64,000 nucleotides of DNA, taken from Polycladomyces abyssicola. GTDB lineage: Bacteria > Bacillota > Bacilli > Thermoactinomycetales > JIR-001. A model generated the notes under the pieces. It was not told where the DNA came from. It ran no database searches and saw only the letters and a program-made list of their open reading frames with translations. Both the position numbers and the translations under genes were made by a program. The DNA is taken from the NCBI RefSeq assembly GCF_018326425.1, contig NZ_AP024601.1, positions 2,344,001-2,408,000 of the forward strand. The letters are read 5' to 3'. This document shows positions 8,745 to 15,829 of this stretch, one piece after another. Each line of letters begins with the position of its first letter. Position 1 is the first letter of the stretch.

Positions 8745-10331
8745 TCAACTCGTCTGCCGATTGGCTTTGCGTTCTTTTTCCAATTGTCTCAGTACCACCC
8801 GGCGAATCTTGCCGCTGGTCGTTTTGGGCAATTCTGTGACAAACTCGATTTCCCTGGGGTATTTGTATGGGGCGGTTACCCGTTTTACATGTTCCTGCAG
8901 TTCCCGAACCAGATCGTCGGAGGCATCCTCCTGCCGTTTCAGGATGACGAACGCCTTGACGATCGATCCCCGAATCGGATCCGGACTGGCCACCACGGCA
9001 CATTCCTGCACTGCCGGATGTTTGACCAGGGCGTCCTCCACTTCAAACGGCCCAATCGTGTAGCCCGAACTGATAATAATGTCGTCGGAGCGGCCCTCGA
9101 ACCAGAAATACCCGTCTTCGTCCTTACGCGCCTGATCGCCTGTCAGATACCAGTCCCCCCGGAAGGCTTTCGCCGTTCGCTCCGGATCACGGAAATATCC
9201 CTTGAATAACGCTGGGGTATCTTTGTGAACGGCGATATCCCCCACCTGTCCGACCGGCACCGGATTACCCTCCTCATCGATGACGGCCACGCGGTTACCG
9301 GGTGTGGGTTTACCCATCGACCCCGGCTTCACCTTCATTCCCTTAAGCGTTCCCACCAGAAGTGTGTTTTCCGTCTGACCGTAACCGTCCCGCACTTCAA
9401 CATTGAAATAACGGCGGAACGTATCGATCACTTCCCTGTTCAGAGGTTCTCCGGCACTGACGGCACTGCGCAGTGACGACAGATCGTATCGCTCCAAGCC
9501 GTCCACTTTAGCCATCAGTCGGTACTCGGTCGGCGTACAGCAGAGGACGTTCACTTTGTATTGCTCCATCAGGGAGAGATACTTTTCTGCGGAAAACCTT
9601 CCCTGATAAACAAGTGCCGTGGCACCGGATCCCAGAGTAGCGATAAACGGACTCCACACCCATTTGGCCCATCCTGGACCCGCTGTCGCCCATACCACAT
9701 CTGATGGACGGATATCCAGCCACAGCTTGGCCGCTGCCTGATGAGCAATCGCCCAACTGTGGTGATGGATCACACCTTTGGGACCGCCGGTGGTACCGGA
9801 TGTATAAGCCAAAAAAGCCACGTCGTCACTGCGAGTGCGGGGAAGTTCCACCGGTTCCCTCTCCACCGAATCCAGTGGTTCCCAACCTTCTGTCTCAGCT
9901 GTACCCACCACCCATCGATGCAACAGGAACGGGCAATCCTGGGCCGCCTCGTCCACTCGTTGCGTGAGCGACGCATCGGCAATCACCGCTTTGACTTCTG
10001 CATGTTGCAAACGGTAACGAATATCCGACGGTTGCAGCATTTCGGAGCCGGGCAATACAACCAAACCCGCTTTCAACACGCCCAAATAGGCAGTATAAGC
10101 AGCGGGGTGACGCGGTAACAAGATCATGACCCGGTCGCCCTTGGACAATCCTTTTGCAAGCAAACCACTGGCCAATCGGTCGGAACGCTGTTTCAATTCA
10201 CCATAAGTGACGGTTTGACGCTCTCCTTTGTCATTCTCCCACAAAATGGCCGCTTTATCCGGGGATTGAGCGTGTCGGTCTACATCCTGCGCCAGGTTGT
10301 AATATGTCGGAATTTCGATGATACGATCCAT
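8745..10331 (-). CDS. Acyl-CoA synthetase (AMP-forming), MbcS/medium-chain type
   Basis: This is a 528-aa adenylate-forming ligase that makes acyl-CoA from a free acid, ATP and CoA. Motifs in order: the P-loop YTSGTTGGPKG (about 173-183), DGYGQTE, YLTGDQARKDEDGYFWFEGR, and the acyl-adenylate lysine in PKTTSGKIRR near the C-terminus. Length and sequence style match the branched/short-chain acid ligases such as B. subtilis MbcS (YtcI) better than acetyl-CoA synthetase, which is about 650 aa. The start is an ATG with GGGAGG 10 nt upstream. It could supply substrate to the acyl-CoA dehydrogenase operon nearby. The exact acid used cannot be read from the sequence. Confidence 0.9.
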   Translation of the reverse strand: MDRIIEIPTYYNLAQDVDRHAQSPDKAAILWENDKGERQTVTYGELKQRSDRLASGLLAKGLSKGDRVMILLPRHPAAYTAYLGVLKAGLVVLPGSEMLQPSDIRYRLQHAEVKAVIADASLTQRVDEAAQDCPFLLHRWVVGTAETEGWEPLDSVEREPVELPRTRSDDVAFLAYTSGTTGGPKGVIHHHSWAIAHQAAAKLWLDIRPSDVVWATAGPGWAKWVWSPFIATLGSGATALVYQGRFSAEKYLSLMEQYKVNVLCCTPTEYRLMAKVDGLERYDLSSLRSAVSAGEPLNREVIDTFRRYFNVEVRDGYGQTENTLLVGTLKGMKVKPGSMGKPTPGNRVAVIDEEGNPVPVGQVGDIAVHKDTPALFKGYFRDPERTAKAFRGDWYLTGDQARKDEDGYFWFEGRSDDIIISSGYTIGPFEVEDALVKHPAVQECAVVASPDPIRGSIVKAFVILKRQEDASDDLVRELQEHVKRVTAPYKYPREIEFVTELPKTTSGKIRRVVLRQLEKERKANRQTS

Positions 10332-10413
10332 TCAAGCATCGCCTCCCGGGTAGTGGTAACGCTTTCAATAATTACGACAGTGACGATTCCAAATCCTCTG
10401 AAATTAACTGGAA

Positions 10414-10444
10414 ATGAAATGGGCAGCGACATAAGTCGCTGCCC
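10414..10444 (-). terminator. Terminator of the SASP gene
   Basis: A perfect 10-bp stem GGGCAGCGAC with an ATAA loop (10421-10444) is followed on the minus strand by a T-rich stretch. It closes the SASP transcript before the acyl-CoA synthetase gene. Confidence 0.75.
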
Positions 10445-10470
10445 GATACCAGATGATAAAATTGTTCAGG

Positions 10471-10683
10471 TTAAACCGTACGGCCTCCACCCAGTTGAGA
10501 TTCGGCCAAGGCAACCAGACGTTTCGTGATTTCACCACCAACAGAACCGTTGGCACGGGAGGTCGTGTCCGGCCCCAGTTGAACACCGAACTCAGAAGCG
10601 ATTTCATACTTCATTTGGTCCAGCGCTTGGGCGGCACCTTGGACCAGCAGTTGGTTGTTGTTGCGGTCACGTTGTTGCGGCAT
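10471..10683 (-). CDS. Small acid-soluble spore protein, alpha/beta type
   Basis: This 70-aa SASP coats and protects spore DNA. The family core is present: [12 protein letters not shown], which includes the GPR protease cleavage site around EIA-SEFG, and the C-terminal [16 protein letters not shown] block. I start it at the ATG at 10683 because GGAGGTGA lies just upstream; a GTG three codons earlier is part of that ribosome binding site. It is monocistronic with its own terminator. Expression in the forespore under sigma-G is expected from the family. I did not identify the promoter with confidence. Confidence 0.95.
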   Translation of the reverse strand: MPQQRDRNNNQLLVQGAAQALDQMKYEIASEFGVQLGPDTTSRANGSVGGEITKRLVALAESQLGGGRTV

Positions 10684-10772
10684 GATTTTCACCTCCTTGA
10701 TTCTGTACCTTTATGTTGCGGTTTTGTCTGGAGATCAATGCGTGTGAAATTATGGTGAAACTGAGAAACCGT

Positions 10773-10931
10773 TCATCTCGATTTCGGGGAATCCGGCGTA
10801 TTTCCACCCGCTGTCACGTCTCCATCCCACATGCGCGGGGGTTTGTGTCCATCGATAGAAATGGGCGGTTCCTTGCCTGTTTTGTCCACAAAACGGCTTT
10901 CTTTTTTCGGTTGTCCTTTCCGGTGTGTCAC
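10773..10931 (-). CDS. Small hydrophilic protein, 52 aa
   Basis: A short frame not recognisable by family: it starts at GTG 10931, with GGAGG 8 nt upstream, and stops at 10773. The product begins MTHRKGQPKKESRFVD and ends GGNTPDSPKSR. It is highly charged, rich in Pro, Gly and Lys, with no hydrophobic core, so probably disordered. It lies 14 nt downstream of the stress-protein-like gene at 10946-11314 and may share its transcript. The clean ribosome binding site and non-random composition support it, but no function can be given. Confidence 0.55.
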   Translation of the reverse strand: MTHRKGQPKKESRFVDKTGKEPPISIDGHKPPRMWDGDVTAGGNTPDSPKSR

Positions 10932-10945
10932 TCCTGATCCCTCCT

Positions 10946-11314
10946 TTACAAACGGGCACCCATTGACTCCAGCAATGCCCTCATTTCTTCCAGCCGCGAT
11001 TCCTCCACCACGGCAGTGACCAACACATCCTCATCCGTCTGCCATCCACTTCCATCCGCCATGCCGCTGGCACTGGGATGAGCGGACGCCAATACACCCG
11101 CATCGGGACTGGAAATGTAGGCGTCCATCACGTTCTGGGCCAAAGATGAAAGCGGTTCTGCGATCGGGTTGTCCAAATCACGTTCCTCCGTTGAAGGAAA
11201 AACCGAAAAGCGATCCACCTGGACATTCTCGACTCCATGGCGTTTCAATTCATCCGCTGCTTTTTTCGCCTGTTCCTCCGTATGGAAATAAGCCAAAATT
11301 CCTCGTTCTTTCAA
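10946..11314 (-). CDS. Hypothetical protein resembling general stress protein 17M-type domains
   Basis: A 122-aa protein starting at the TTG at 11314, with a strong GGAGGTGA 5 nt upstream. The first 40 residues (GILAYFHTEEQAKKAADELKRHGVENVQVDRFSVFP) form the beta-alpha-beta pattern seen in the N-terminal domain of heat-induced stress protein YflT/GSP17M. The middle is polar. The end (DVLVTAVVEESRLEEMRALLESMGA) repeats a beta-alpha pattern. No catalytic motif is visible. A longer frame reaching 11455 exists but lacks a ribosome binding site. Confidence 0.7.
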   Translation of the reverse strand: MKERGILAYFHTEEQAKKAADELKRHGVENVQVDRFSVFPSTEERDLDNPIAEPLSSLAQNVMDAYISSPDAGVLASAHPSASGMADGSGWQTDEDVLVTAVVEESRLEEMRALLESMGARL

Positions 11315-11508
11315 GATCTCACCTCCAACCAAAGAGGTTCGTCTCCTCTTAATATGACGATGATTGATATCAAGGTATGCGCCCGACGCCGATGACATTT
11401 TTTGCGTAATGAGAAATGGGCGATTTAACCCGTAACACCCGCCCATGGAGTACATATCTTGACACTGAGCAAATCACACCAATGACATGGTTAAGGTGAG
11501 GGTGAAAG

Positions 11509-11745
11509 ATGTGGAATCCGTTTGTGCAACAGGAGCGATATTGGCAACCTTACGTAAGTCCATTTGACCCGTGTCATCCCATTCGTGTCAAAAAATACGT
11601 TGTTCCACCTAACCAATATATCCCGTTCCAACCCCCCAATCTTCCCCAGTTCCCCCCTGAAATGGCACTTCGACGCGGTACGTTGTGGCCGCTGTTGTAC
11701 AGTCCGTACCGAAAGACACGTTTCGACGGGGGCAATGAGAGATGA
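11509..11745 (+). CDS. cotJA: Spore coat-associated protein CotJA
   Basis: This 78-aa protein is rich in Pro, Tyr and aromatic residues (PPNQYIPFQPPNLPQFPP), as in CotJA. It is the first gene of a complete cotJABC operon. The ATG at 11509 follows GGTGAGGGTGAAAG. The last 4 bases overlap the cotJB start (ATGA). In Bacillus the operon is made in the mother cell under sigma-E and the products are part of the inner coat. A GGTGAGGG ribosome site is present, but I did not resolve the promoter. Confidence 0.9.
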   Translation: MWNPFVQQERYWQPYVSPFDPCHPIRVKKYVVPPNQYIPFQPPNLPQFPPEMALRRGTLWPLLYSPYRKTRFDGGNER

Positions 11746-12002
11746 GCAAAATGAGCAAAGAATATTATCAGCTCCTGCATCAATTGCAGGTGGTTGACTT
11801 CGTCCTGGTGGAATTGAACCTGTATCTGGATACCCATCCCGGAGATACACGTACGATTCAGCAGTATAACAGCTATGCACAAAAACGATCTCAGCTCAAA
11901 AAGGAGTTTGAGTCCCGATTCGGCCCGCTGACCCATTTTGGTCACAGTTATAATCAGTATCCGGGAGGATGGAACGAAGGCCCATGGCCTTGGGAAGTTT
12001 AG
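11742..12002 (+). CDS. cotJB: Spore coat protein CotJB
   Basis: An 86-aa helical protein with the CotJB pattern: YYQLLHQLQVVDFVLVELNLYLDTHPGD near the N-terminus and a middle segment of QYNSYAQKRSQLKKEFESRFGPLT. The C-terminus is Gly/Trp/Pro-rich. It starts 4 nt inside the end of cotJA, so the two are translationally coupled, and is followed 74 nt later by cotJC. Length and order agree with the operon in Bacillus. Confidence 0.92.
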   Translation: MSKMSKEYYQLLHQLQVVDFVLVELNLYLDTHPGDTRTIQQYNSYAQKRSQLKKEFESRFGPLTHFGHSYNQYPGGWNEGPWPWEV

Positions 12003-12076
12003 ATGTCCAATCGCTAAGCCGCTAACATCAAGATCCGAGCTAACATGAAAGAGAGACTGCAATGGAGGGAACTGAT

Positions 12077-12646
12077 GTGTGGATTTATGAAAAGAAGTTG
12101 CAGTATCCGGTGCGCGTCAGCCAATGCAATCCCAAACTAGCCAAATATCTGATCGAGCAATACGGGGGAGCCGACGGTGAATTAGCCGCCGCATTGCGCT
12201 ATCTCAACCAACGCTACACTTTGCCCGACAAGGTTAAGGGATTGTTGACCGACATCGGCACTGAAGAATTTGCTCACTTGGAAATGATCGCCACCATGGT
12301 CTACAAACTGACCAAAGATGCCTCACCCGAAGAGATGAAAGCGGCAGGGTTGGGCGATCACTATGCCGATCACGATCGTGCACTCTTCTACCATAATGCT
12401 GCCGGCAATCCGTTTACCGCCACCTACATCCAAGCCAAAGGAGATCCCATCGCCGATTTGTACGAGGACATCGCCGCGGAGGAAAAAGCACGCGCTACGT
12501 ATCAATGGCTGATCGACATGTCGGACGACCCGGATGTCAATGACGCCCTCAAATTCCTGCGGGAACGGGAAGTGGTTCATGCCCAACGCTTCCGCGAGGC
12601 AGTGGAAATCCTGAAGGAACATCGGGCACAGAAGCAGTATTTTTGA
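12077..12646 (+). CDS. cotJC: Spore coat protein CotJC (manganese catalase-like)
   Basis: A 189-aa ferritin-like protein of the manganese catalase family that forms part of the inner spore coat. I begin it at the GTG at 12077, giving MWIYEKKLQYPV, the family N-terminus, with GGAGG 8 nt upstream; the in-frame ATG at 12062 lies in that ribosome site. Metal-ligand type residues are visible in helices: GELAAALRYLNQRY, GTEEFAHLEMI, EDIAAEEKARATY and REREVVHAQRF. It is the last gene of the operon and is followed directly by a terminator. Catalase activity is not established for CotJC in general. Confidence 0.93.
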   Translation: MWIYEKKLQYPVRVSQCNPKLAKYLIEQYGGADGELAAALRYLNQRYTLPDKVKGLLTDIGTEEFAHLEMIATMVYKLTKDASPEEMKAAGLGDHYADHDRALFYHNAAGNPFTATYIQAKGDPIADLYEDIAAEEKARATYQWLIDMSDDPDVNDALKFLREREVVHAQRFREAVEILKEHRAQKQYF

Positions 12647-12657
12647 GTAAAATGATA

Positions 12658-12687
12658 AAAGCTCCCCGGAGGGAGCTTTGGCTTTTT
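12658..12687. terminator. Bidirectional terminator after cotJC
   Basis: AAAGCTCCC-CGGA-GGGAGCTTT (12658-12679) followed by GGCTTTTTG on the plus strand. On the minus strand the same stem is followed by TATCATTTT, so it can also end the convergent small gene at 12698-12868. Confidence 0.8.
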
Positions 12688-12697
12688 GTATCCAACT

Positions 12698-12868
12698 TCA
12701 ACTGATCTGTCTCAATCTCAATTGATCCCGCTGTTTTTTCAATTGCTGAATCTCTTCCCATAAATCCGCCTGTGCCAAAAATTCGTGGCGTTGCACGGCC
12801 AACTTGTACTCCTGTTTGGCTCTTTCCAACCTTTCTTCAATTTCCCGCAGTGGTTCCGCCGCCATCAT
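12698..12868 (-). CDS. Small coiled-coil protein, 56 aa
   Basis: Not recognised. Starts at the ATG at 12868, with AGAGGTG 6 nt upstream. The whole chain after the first few residues is predicted helix with heptad spacing (REIEERLERAKQEYKLAVQR, then WEEIQQLKKQRDQLRL), so it is probably a short coiled coil. The pattern resembles a UvrB/UvrC-type motif only loosely. It is convergent with cotJC and shares its terminator. Confidence 0.6.
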   Translation of the reverse strand: MMAAEPLREIEERLERAKQEYKLAVQRHEFLAQADLWEEIQQLKKQRDQLRLRQIS

Positions 12869-13025
12869 GCAACACCTCTTTGCTGTAGAATGAATACAGC
12901 CCAAGGAGTGTGCCCACAAAGAAGGGCTAGATGTTGATTACCCTTTTTTCACCTCTGCGAAACCCTTTTTTTATGACAAAAAACGAATCTTGTCGAGATC
13001 TTTCCGAATGCGGGAGCGAGAAGGC

Positions 13026-13166
13026 ATGAGGATGGGAAAAAACGACATCGATTGGGACAATCCACACCTGATCGTCATTGACCACCGACAGATTTCTGAT
13101 ACAATTAAAATTCCCTCGGACAAATCAAACGATCATATGACGAATTTCCGAAAGGAGTTATTTTGA
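13026..13166 (+). CDS. Possible small protein, 46 aa, coupled to the next gene
   Basis: A short frame from ATG 13026 to TGA 13166. GGGAG lies 9 nt upstream. The stop overlaps the next gene's ATG as TGATG, a typical coupling arrangement. The product (with DIDWDNPHLIVIDHRQ) is hydrophilic and unlike any family I know. Against it, a sigma-A-like promoter (13078-13105) lies inside the frame and would make transcripts that skip it. Confidence 0.35.
   Translation: MRMGKNDIDWDNPHLIVIDHRQISDTIKIPSDKSNDHMTNFRKELF
13078..13105 (+). promoter_or_regulatory. Putative sigma-A promoter
   Basis: TTGACC (13078-13083), a 16-bp spacer, TACAAT (13100-13105). It lies 60 nt upstream of the ATG at 13166 and would drive the two small genes at 13166-13557. 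Confidence 0.5.
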
Positions 13167-13321
13167 TGTCGGTTCATCCCCAATACATCCCATCATTTTT
13201 GGAGGAATTCCGGTTGTTGAAACTGGAGAGCATGATGCGGGACCTTCACAAGCTGAGTTCGGACGAACTGAAACGAATCCACGAGGAAATCGAGCGCATC
13301 CTATCCTCTCGTGAGGAGTAA
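13166..13321 (+). CDS. Small helical protein, 51 aa
   Basis: Starts at ATG 13166, with AAGGAG 8 nt upstream, and stops at 13321. The chain is almost all charged helix (SFLEEFRLLKLESMMRDLHK, then SSDELKRIHEEIERILSS). The last 30 residues look like a small helical hairpin of the kind seen in Spo0E-like or sporulation-associated short proteins, but the Spo0E signature is not present. It is followed 8 nt later by another small gene and probably shares one mRNA with it. Confidence 0.6.
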   Translation: MSVHPQYIPSFLEEFRLLKLESMMRDLHKLSSDELKRIHEEIERILSSREE

Positions 13322-13329
13322 ATGACGCA

Positions 13330-13557
13330 ATGAATCATCAGAGTCCCGCAGCCAAATTGTTGATCCAAGCCTACAAGCACATCGATGAAGCAAGAAACCT
13401 GCTGGAAGAAGTAATCAACCAGATGGGACAGCACCAGATCGCGATGTCTTCTCTACCGGAAGATATTCGGCACCTGGTCCATGTTGCTTTGCAATTGTCC
13501 CCCGAACAGCGGAAGACCCTGCAACGTTTTCTGGAATCCCTCAAAGACAACGATTGA
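13330..13557 (+). CDS. Small helical protein, 75 aa
   Basis: Not recognised. ATG at 13330 is preceded by the GAGGAG at the end of the previous gene. The protein is helical and amphipathic: KLLIQAYKHIDEARNLLEEV, a middle segment QHQIAMSSLPEDIRHLV, and a C-terminal LSPEQRKTLQRFLESLKDND. It has no Cys and no membrane segment. The stop at 13557 is followed by a long gene-free stretch. Its place just after a 51-aa helical protein suggests the two may act together. Confidence 0.65.
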   Translation: MNHQSPAAKLLIQAYKHIDEARNLLEEVINQMGQHQIAMSSLPEDIRHLVHVALQLSPEQRKTLQRFLESLKDND

Positions 13558-13878
13558 CACCTCCAAAAACTGAAACATTACACCTTCTCCGGTATTTCAA
13601 GTCACTTTTGGGTCGTTTATCCCCTGCTCCCTTTCAACTTCTCCCATATCATGATTCAAACTGTTTTCAAACCGCCGCTCCGGCGTTGATTGTTCCACAT
13701 TTCTCCTGAGGCTTGTGCCCCATTTTTCTTTGTGGAACATCAGCGCTTTTTTTCTGGTTTCCGCAAAAAGAACACAAGCCGATTCCCTGCTTGGATAAAA
13801 GGCAGGATCACGGCTTTTGTCAGCTTAAAAATTCAATTCGACAATTGTTTCCATCGAAACGAAAATATTAAAATCTGA
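13558..13878. other. Gene-free stretch with two inverted repeats
   Basis: TGTTCCACA (13691-13699) and TGTGGAACA (13731-13739) form a stem with a 31-nt loop. A run of seven T follows at 13747-13753, so this may end the small-gene transcript. A second imperfect stem (AAGCCG and CGGCTT arms, about 13775-13820) follows. No gene seen. Confidence 0.45.
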
Positions 13879-14325
13879 TCACGAATTTTTGTTTCGAGGT
13901 GATTTCGTGGTAGTATGTAGTTGTCGAACTAATACAGAAGTACGAAATAAGTCGTACATCTTAGCAGCATCGACAGAGGCGAACAATCGAGTCCCCGGTG
14001 TGACACGGTCGGGAGCTTGTATGCGGATGTAATCATGTTGGACAAACCGTTCCAACATACTCCGCCATTGTTGTTCGCTTCCGAGATGCTCACGAAATGA
14101 TGCGTGGAGTTGATTGACCGATACGACGGGAGGCGATTGACGCCTCATCTCCGGATCCAAACGGGGATAGATCAACAGTCCCCACAAGATGACCAAAGCC
14201 GCTTTGGAGGTGATGTCCCAATCGCGATGAACAGGCACTTCAGAACTGTTCTCCTCATGACGGTTGCCGGAAAGCGGATAACGGGTTGTCAGTAATGAAC
14301 TGATTTCATTCACTCTCAATTCCAA
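13879..14325 (-). CDS. Hypothetical protein, about 148 aa
   Basis: Not recognised. A GTG at 14331 is only 2 nt from GGAGG, so I prefer the TTG at 14325, which has GGAGG 8 nt upstream. The central half is folded and helical (SKAALVILWGLLIYPRLDPE, then VSVNQLHASFREHLGSEQQW). It continues with a winged-helix-like end (MLERFVQHDYIRIQ, GTRLFASVDAAKMYDLF). It faces away from the Myb-like gene at 14615 and shares its 290-bp AT-rich promoter region, so it may be co-regulated with it or by it. Confidence 0.65.
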   Translation of the reverse strand: MELRVNEISSLLTTRYPLSGNRHEENSSEVPVHRDWDITSKAALVILWGLLIYPRLDPEMRRQSPPVVSVNQLHASFREHLGSEQQWRSMLERFVQHDYIRIQAPDRVTPGTRLFASVDAAKMYDLFRTSVLVRQLHTTTKSPRNKNS

Positions 14326-14331
14326 TTCCAC

Positions 14332-14614
14332 GTCCTCCTTCCTTGGCTGACAACAAATATTTTCATAAGTGCTTCGGATATGTATGAAAATCCATATTCA
14401 GTATCTGTATGGGCAATTTGGTTGACAATTATACTTTTTTAATCATATTTTTGGTTATTACTAGTGTTGATTCCCTTTTTTATGTTGATTATGGAGAAAA
14501 ACCTCGTTTTCAAACTAAAATTTAGTCGAAAAAAGGAGTATATTAGTGGAAAAGGTTGTTTCAATTTTGTTATATTGAAATAGAGAAATTATTAAGGCTG
14601 AGAGGGGGAAACAC
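14332..14614. promoter_or_regulatory. AT-rich divergent promoter region with an inverted repeat
   Basis: Much more AT-rich than its surroundings. It contains TTGACA near 14420 and an inverted repeat TTTCAAT-N8-ATTGAAA at 14559-14580, 35 bp ahead of the Myb-like gene. The repeat is placed as an operator would be. Exact promoters are not certain. Confidence 0.4.
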
Positions 14615-15433
14615 ATGTTTGACACAAAAAAAGGAAAATATACAGATGAAGAAAACGAAACGATCATAGAGGCGATTAACCGGGGATTGGCCCAAGGTCG
14701 CCGTGAGCGGGACATTTTAAAAGAACTGGCTGATACTTTGAACCGCGGCTACGCTGGTATCATGTCTCACGTACGCAAACTACGGACGGAATTCCCGGAA
14801 CGATTTCCATCAAATTACCAAAATGGCCATTCCCCCAATGGTCGAATGAACAGTTGGTCCGAAGAGGAAGAGGAAACGGTCATTCAAACCGTCAACCGTT
14901 ACTTGGATGAAGGCAAATCTTTGTCGTCCGCCATAGCGGCATTGGAAAAACAGTTGTCCCGTACACAAGGAGCCATCTATCAACGGATTTATACCTTGCG
15001 CAGAAAATATCCGGACCGTTTCAACCGCTTGCCGGAACAACGTCCGCGTAGGCGACGTCGTCTGCAGGACTGGCAAATCCAACGCCCGGAGATCCGTTCG
15101 TTGGACGGTACATACTCCAAACAGCAGATAGAGGATATCCGGCAGGAGATCGCCGCTTCCCATGAACAAGAGAATCCCGTCAAGGTCGAGACGAATGAGT
15201 TCTCATCCCCCCGTTATGAGCCTTCTTCTGAAGAGAAAATGATTTTAAAAGCTTTTGAAAAGAAATTCGGAAAACCCAACGCAACCACTCGTGACAAGCT
15301 GTTGCATTTGATGCGCAAGTTCGGTTGTACCCGCGTTTCCATCGCCTTGTTCACGATTACCGAGGACAAAGCGTTTCCGGCTGTGGTTGTGGATTTTTTG
15401 GAGCAAAATCTGGGAAAAAATCACACGATGTAA
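14615..15433 (+). CDS. Putative DNA-binding protein with two Myb/SANT-like repeats
   Basis: A 272-aa protein with two related helical modules. The first (about residues 7-65) begins KYTDEENETIIEAINRGLAQ and ends in SHVRKLRTEFPERF. The second (about 79-135) begins SWSEEEEETVIQTVNRYLDE and ends in QRIYTLRRKYPDRF. This W/Y-x-x-E-E layout is that of Myb/SANT domains, as in the Bacillus RsfA-type regulators. A very basic stretch (RPRRRRRLQDW) and an acidic linker follow. The C-terminal 70 residues (EEKMILKAFEKKFGKPNATT) form another helical domain. The start, ATG 14615, has GAGAGGGGG upstream. DNA binding is inference; target genes are unknown. Confidence 0.75.
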   Translation: MFDTKKGKYTDEENETIIEAINRGLAQGRRERDILKELADTLNRGYAGIMSHVRKLRTEFPERFPSNYQNGHSPNGRMNSWSEEEEETVIQTVNRYLDEGKSLSSAIAALEKQLSRTQGAIYQRIYTLRRKYPDRFNRLPEQRPRRRRRLQDWQIQRPEIRSLDGTYSKQQIEDIRQEIAASHEQENPVKVETNEFSSPRYEPSSEEKMILKAFEKKFGKPNATTRDKLLHLMRKFGCTRVSIALFTITEDKAFPAVVVDFLEQNLGKNHTM

Positions 15434-15480
15434 AGCGGGCCAATCATTTGACAAAGCGTTTTCTCTTGGATTTATGCAAA

Positions 15481-15563
15481 AAAAGGGCGCGTTTTCCCGC
15501 CATGAGTCCATCTATCATACTGATGGACTGGGCGGAAAAACGCGCCCTTCCTTCAATTTTTTT
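15481..15563. terminator. Long bidirectional terminator between the Myb-like gene and minE
   Basis: Arms AAGGGCGCG and CGCGCCCTT close a stem of about 67 nt (15483-15549) with an inner GTCCATC/GATGGAC stem. T-runs follow on the plus strand (15557-15563), and a T-rich stretch precedes on the other strand. Confidence 0.75.
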
Positions 15564-15819
15564 GCTTCACTCGAACCGGGATGCTGGCACATAACACGGT
15601 TGTTCGATCTCCTCCCCTGGATTGGGGTCGCACTTCCACTTGACCGACCACATCGAAACCGAAATCATCACACAGCTCGATCAGGCGGATCCGAAATTGT
15701 TTCAATTTGGCCTCGTCGATTTCCGACCGTTGATAGCTCAAAACGAGAGACAAACGATCATCCGCCGTGGGTGCGGTGGGCTGATCCTTGTCCCTGCTGA
15801 ACATATTGAGAAACGCCAC
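15553..15819 (-). CDS. minE: Cell division topological specificity factor MinE
   Basis: An 88-aa MinE. The N-terminal membrane-targeting and anti-MinCD part (MAFLNMFSRDKD, then DDRLSLVLSYQRSEID) and the C-terminal dimerisation part (RIRLIELCDDFGFDVVGQVEV) follow the family. I start it at the GTG at 15819, with GAGGTGAA upstream. A GTG three codons earlier overlaps that site. It follows minD by 10 nt. MinE drives MinD off the membrane and produces pole-to-pole oscillation. It is absent from B. subtilis, which uses DivIVA/MinJ instead, so its presence says something about division-site selection in this organism. Confidence 0.9.
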   Translation of the reverse strand: MAFLNMFSRDKDQPTAPTADDRLSLVLSYQRSEIDEAKLKQFRIRLIELCDDFGFDVVGQVEVRPQSRGGDRTTVLCASIPVRVKQKN

Positions 15820-15829
15820 GGACTTCACC

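Noticed and set aside
10831-11019. Short plus-strand frames over the stress-like protein and the 52-aa gene
   Set aside because: No ribosome site and antisense to better supported genes.
13022-13165. Treating the 46-codon frame as certain
   Set aside because: A promoter-like pair lies inside it, so it is kept only as a low-confidence feature.
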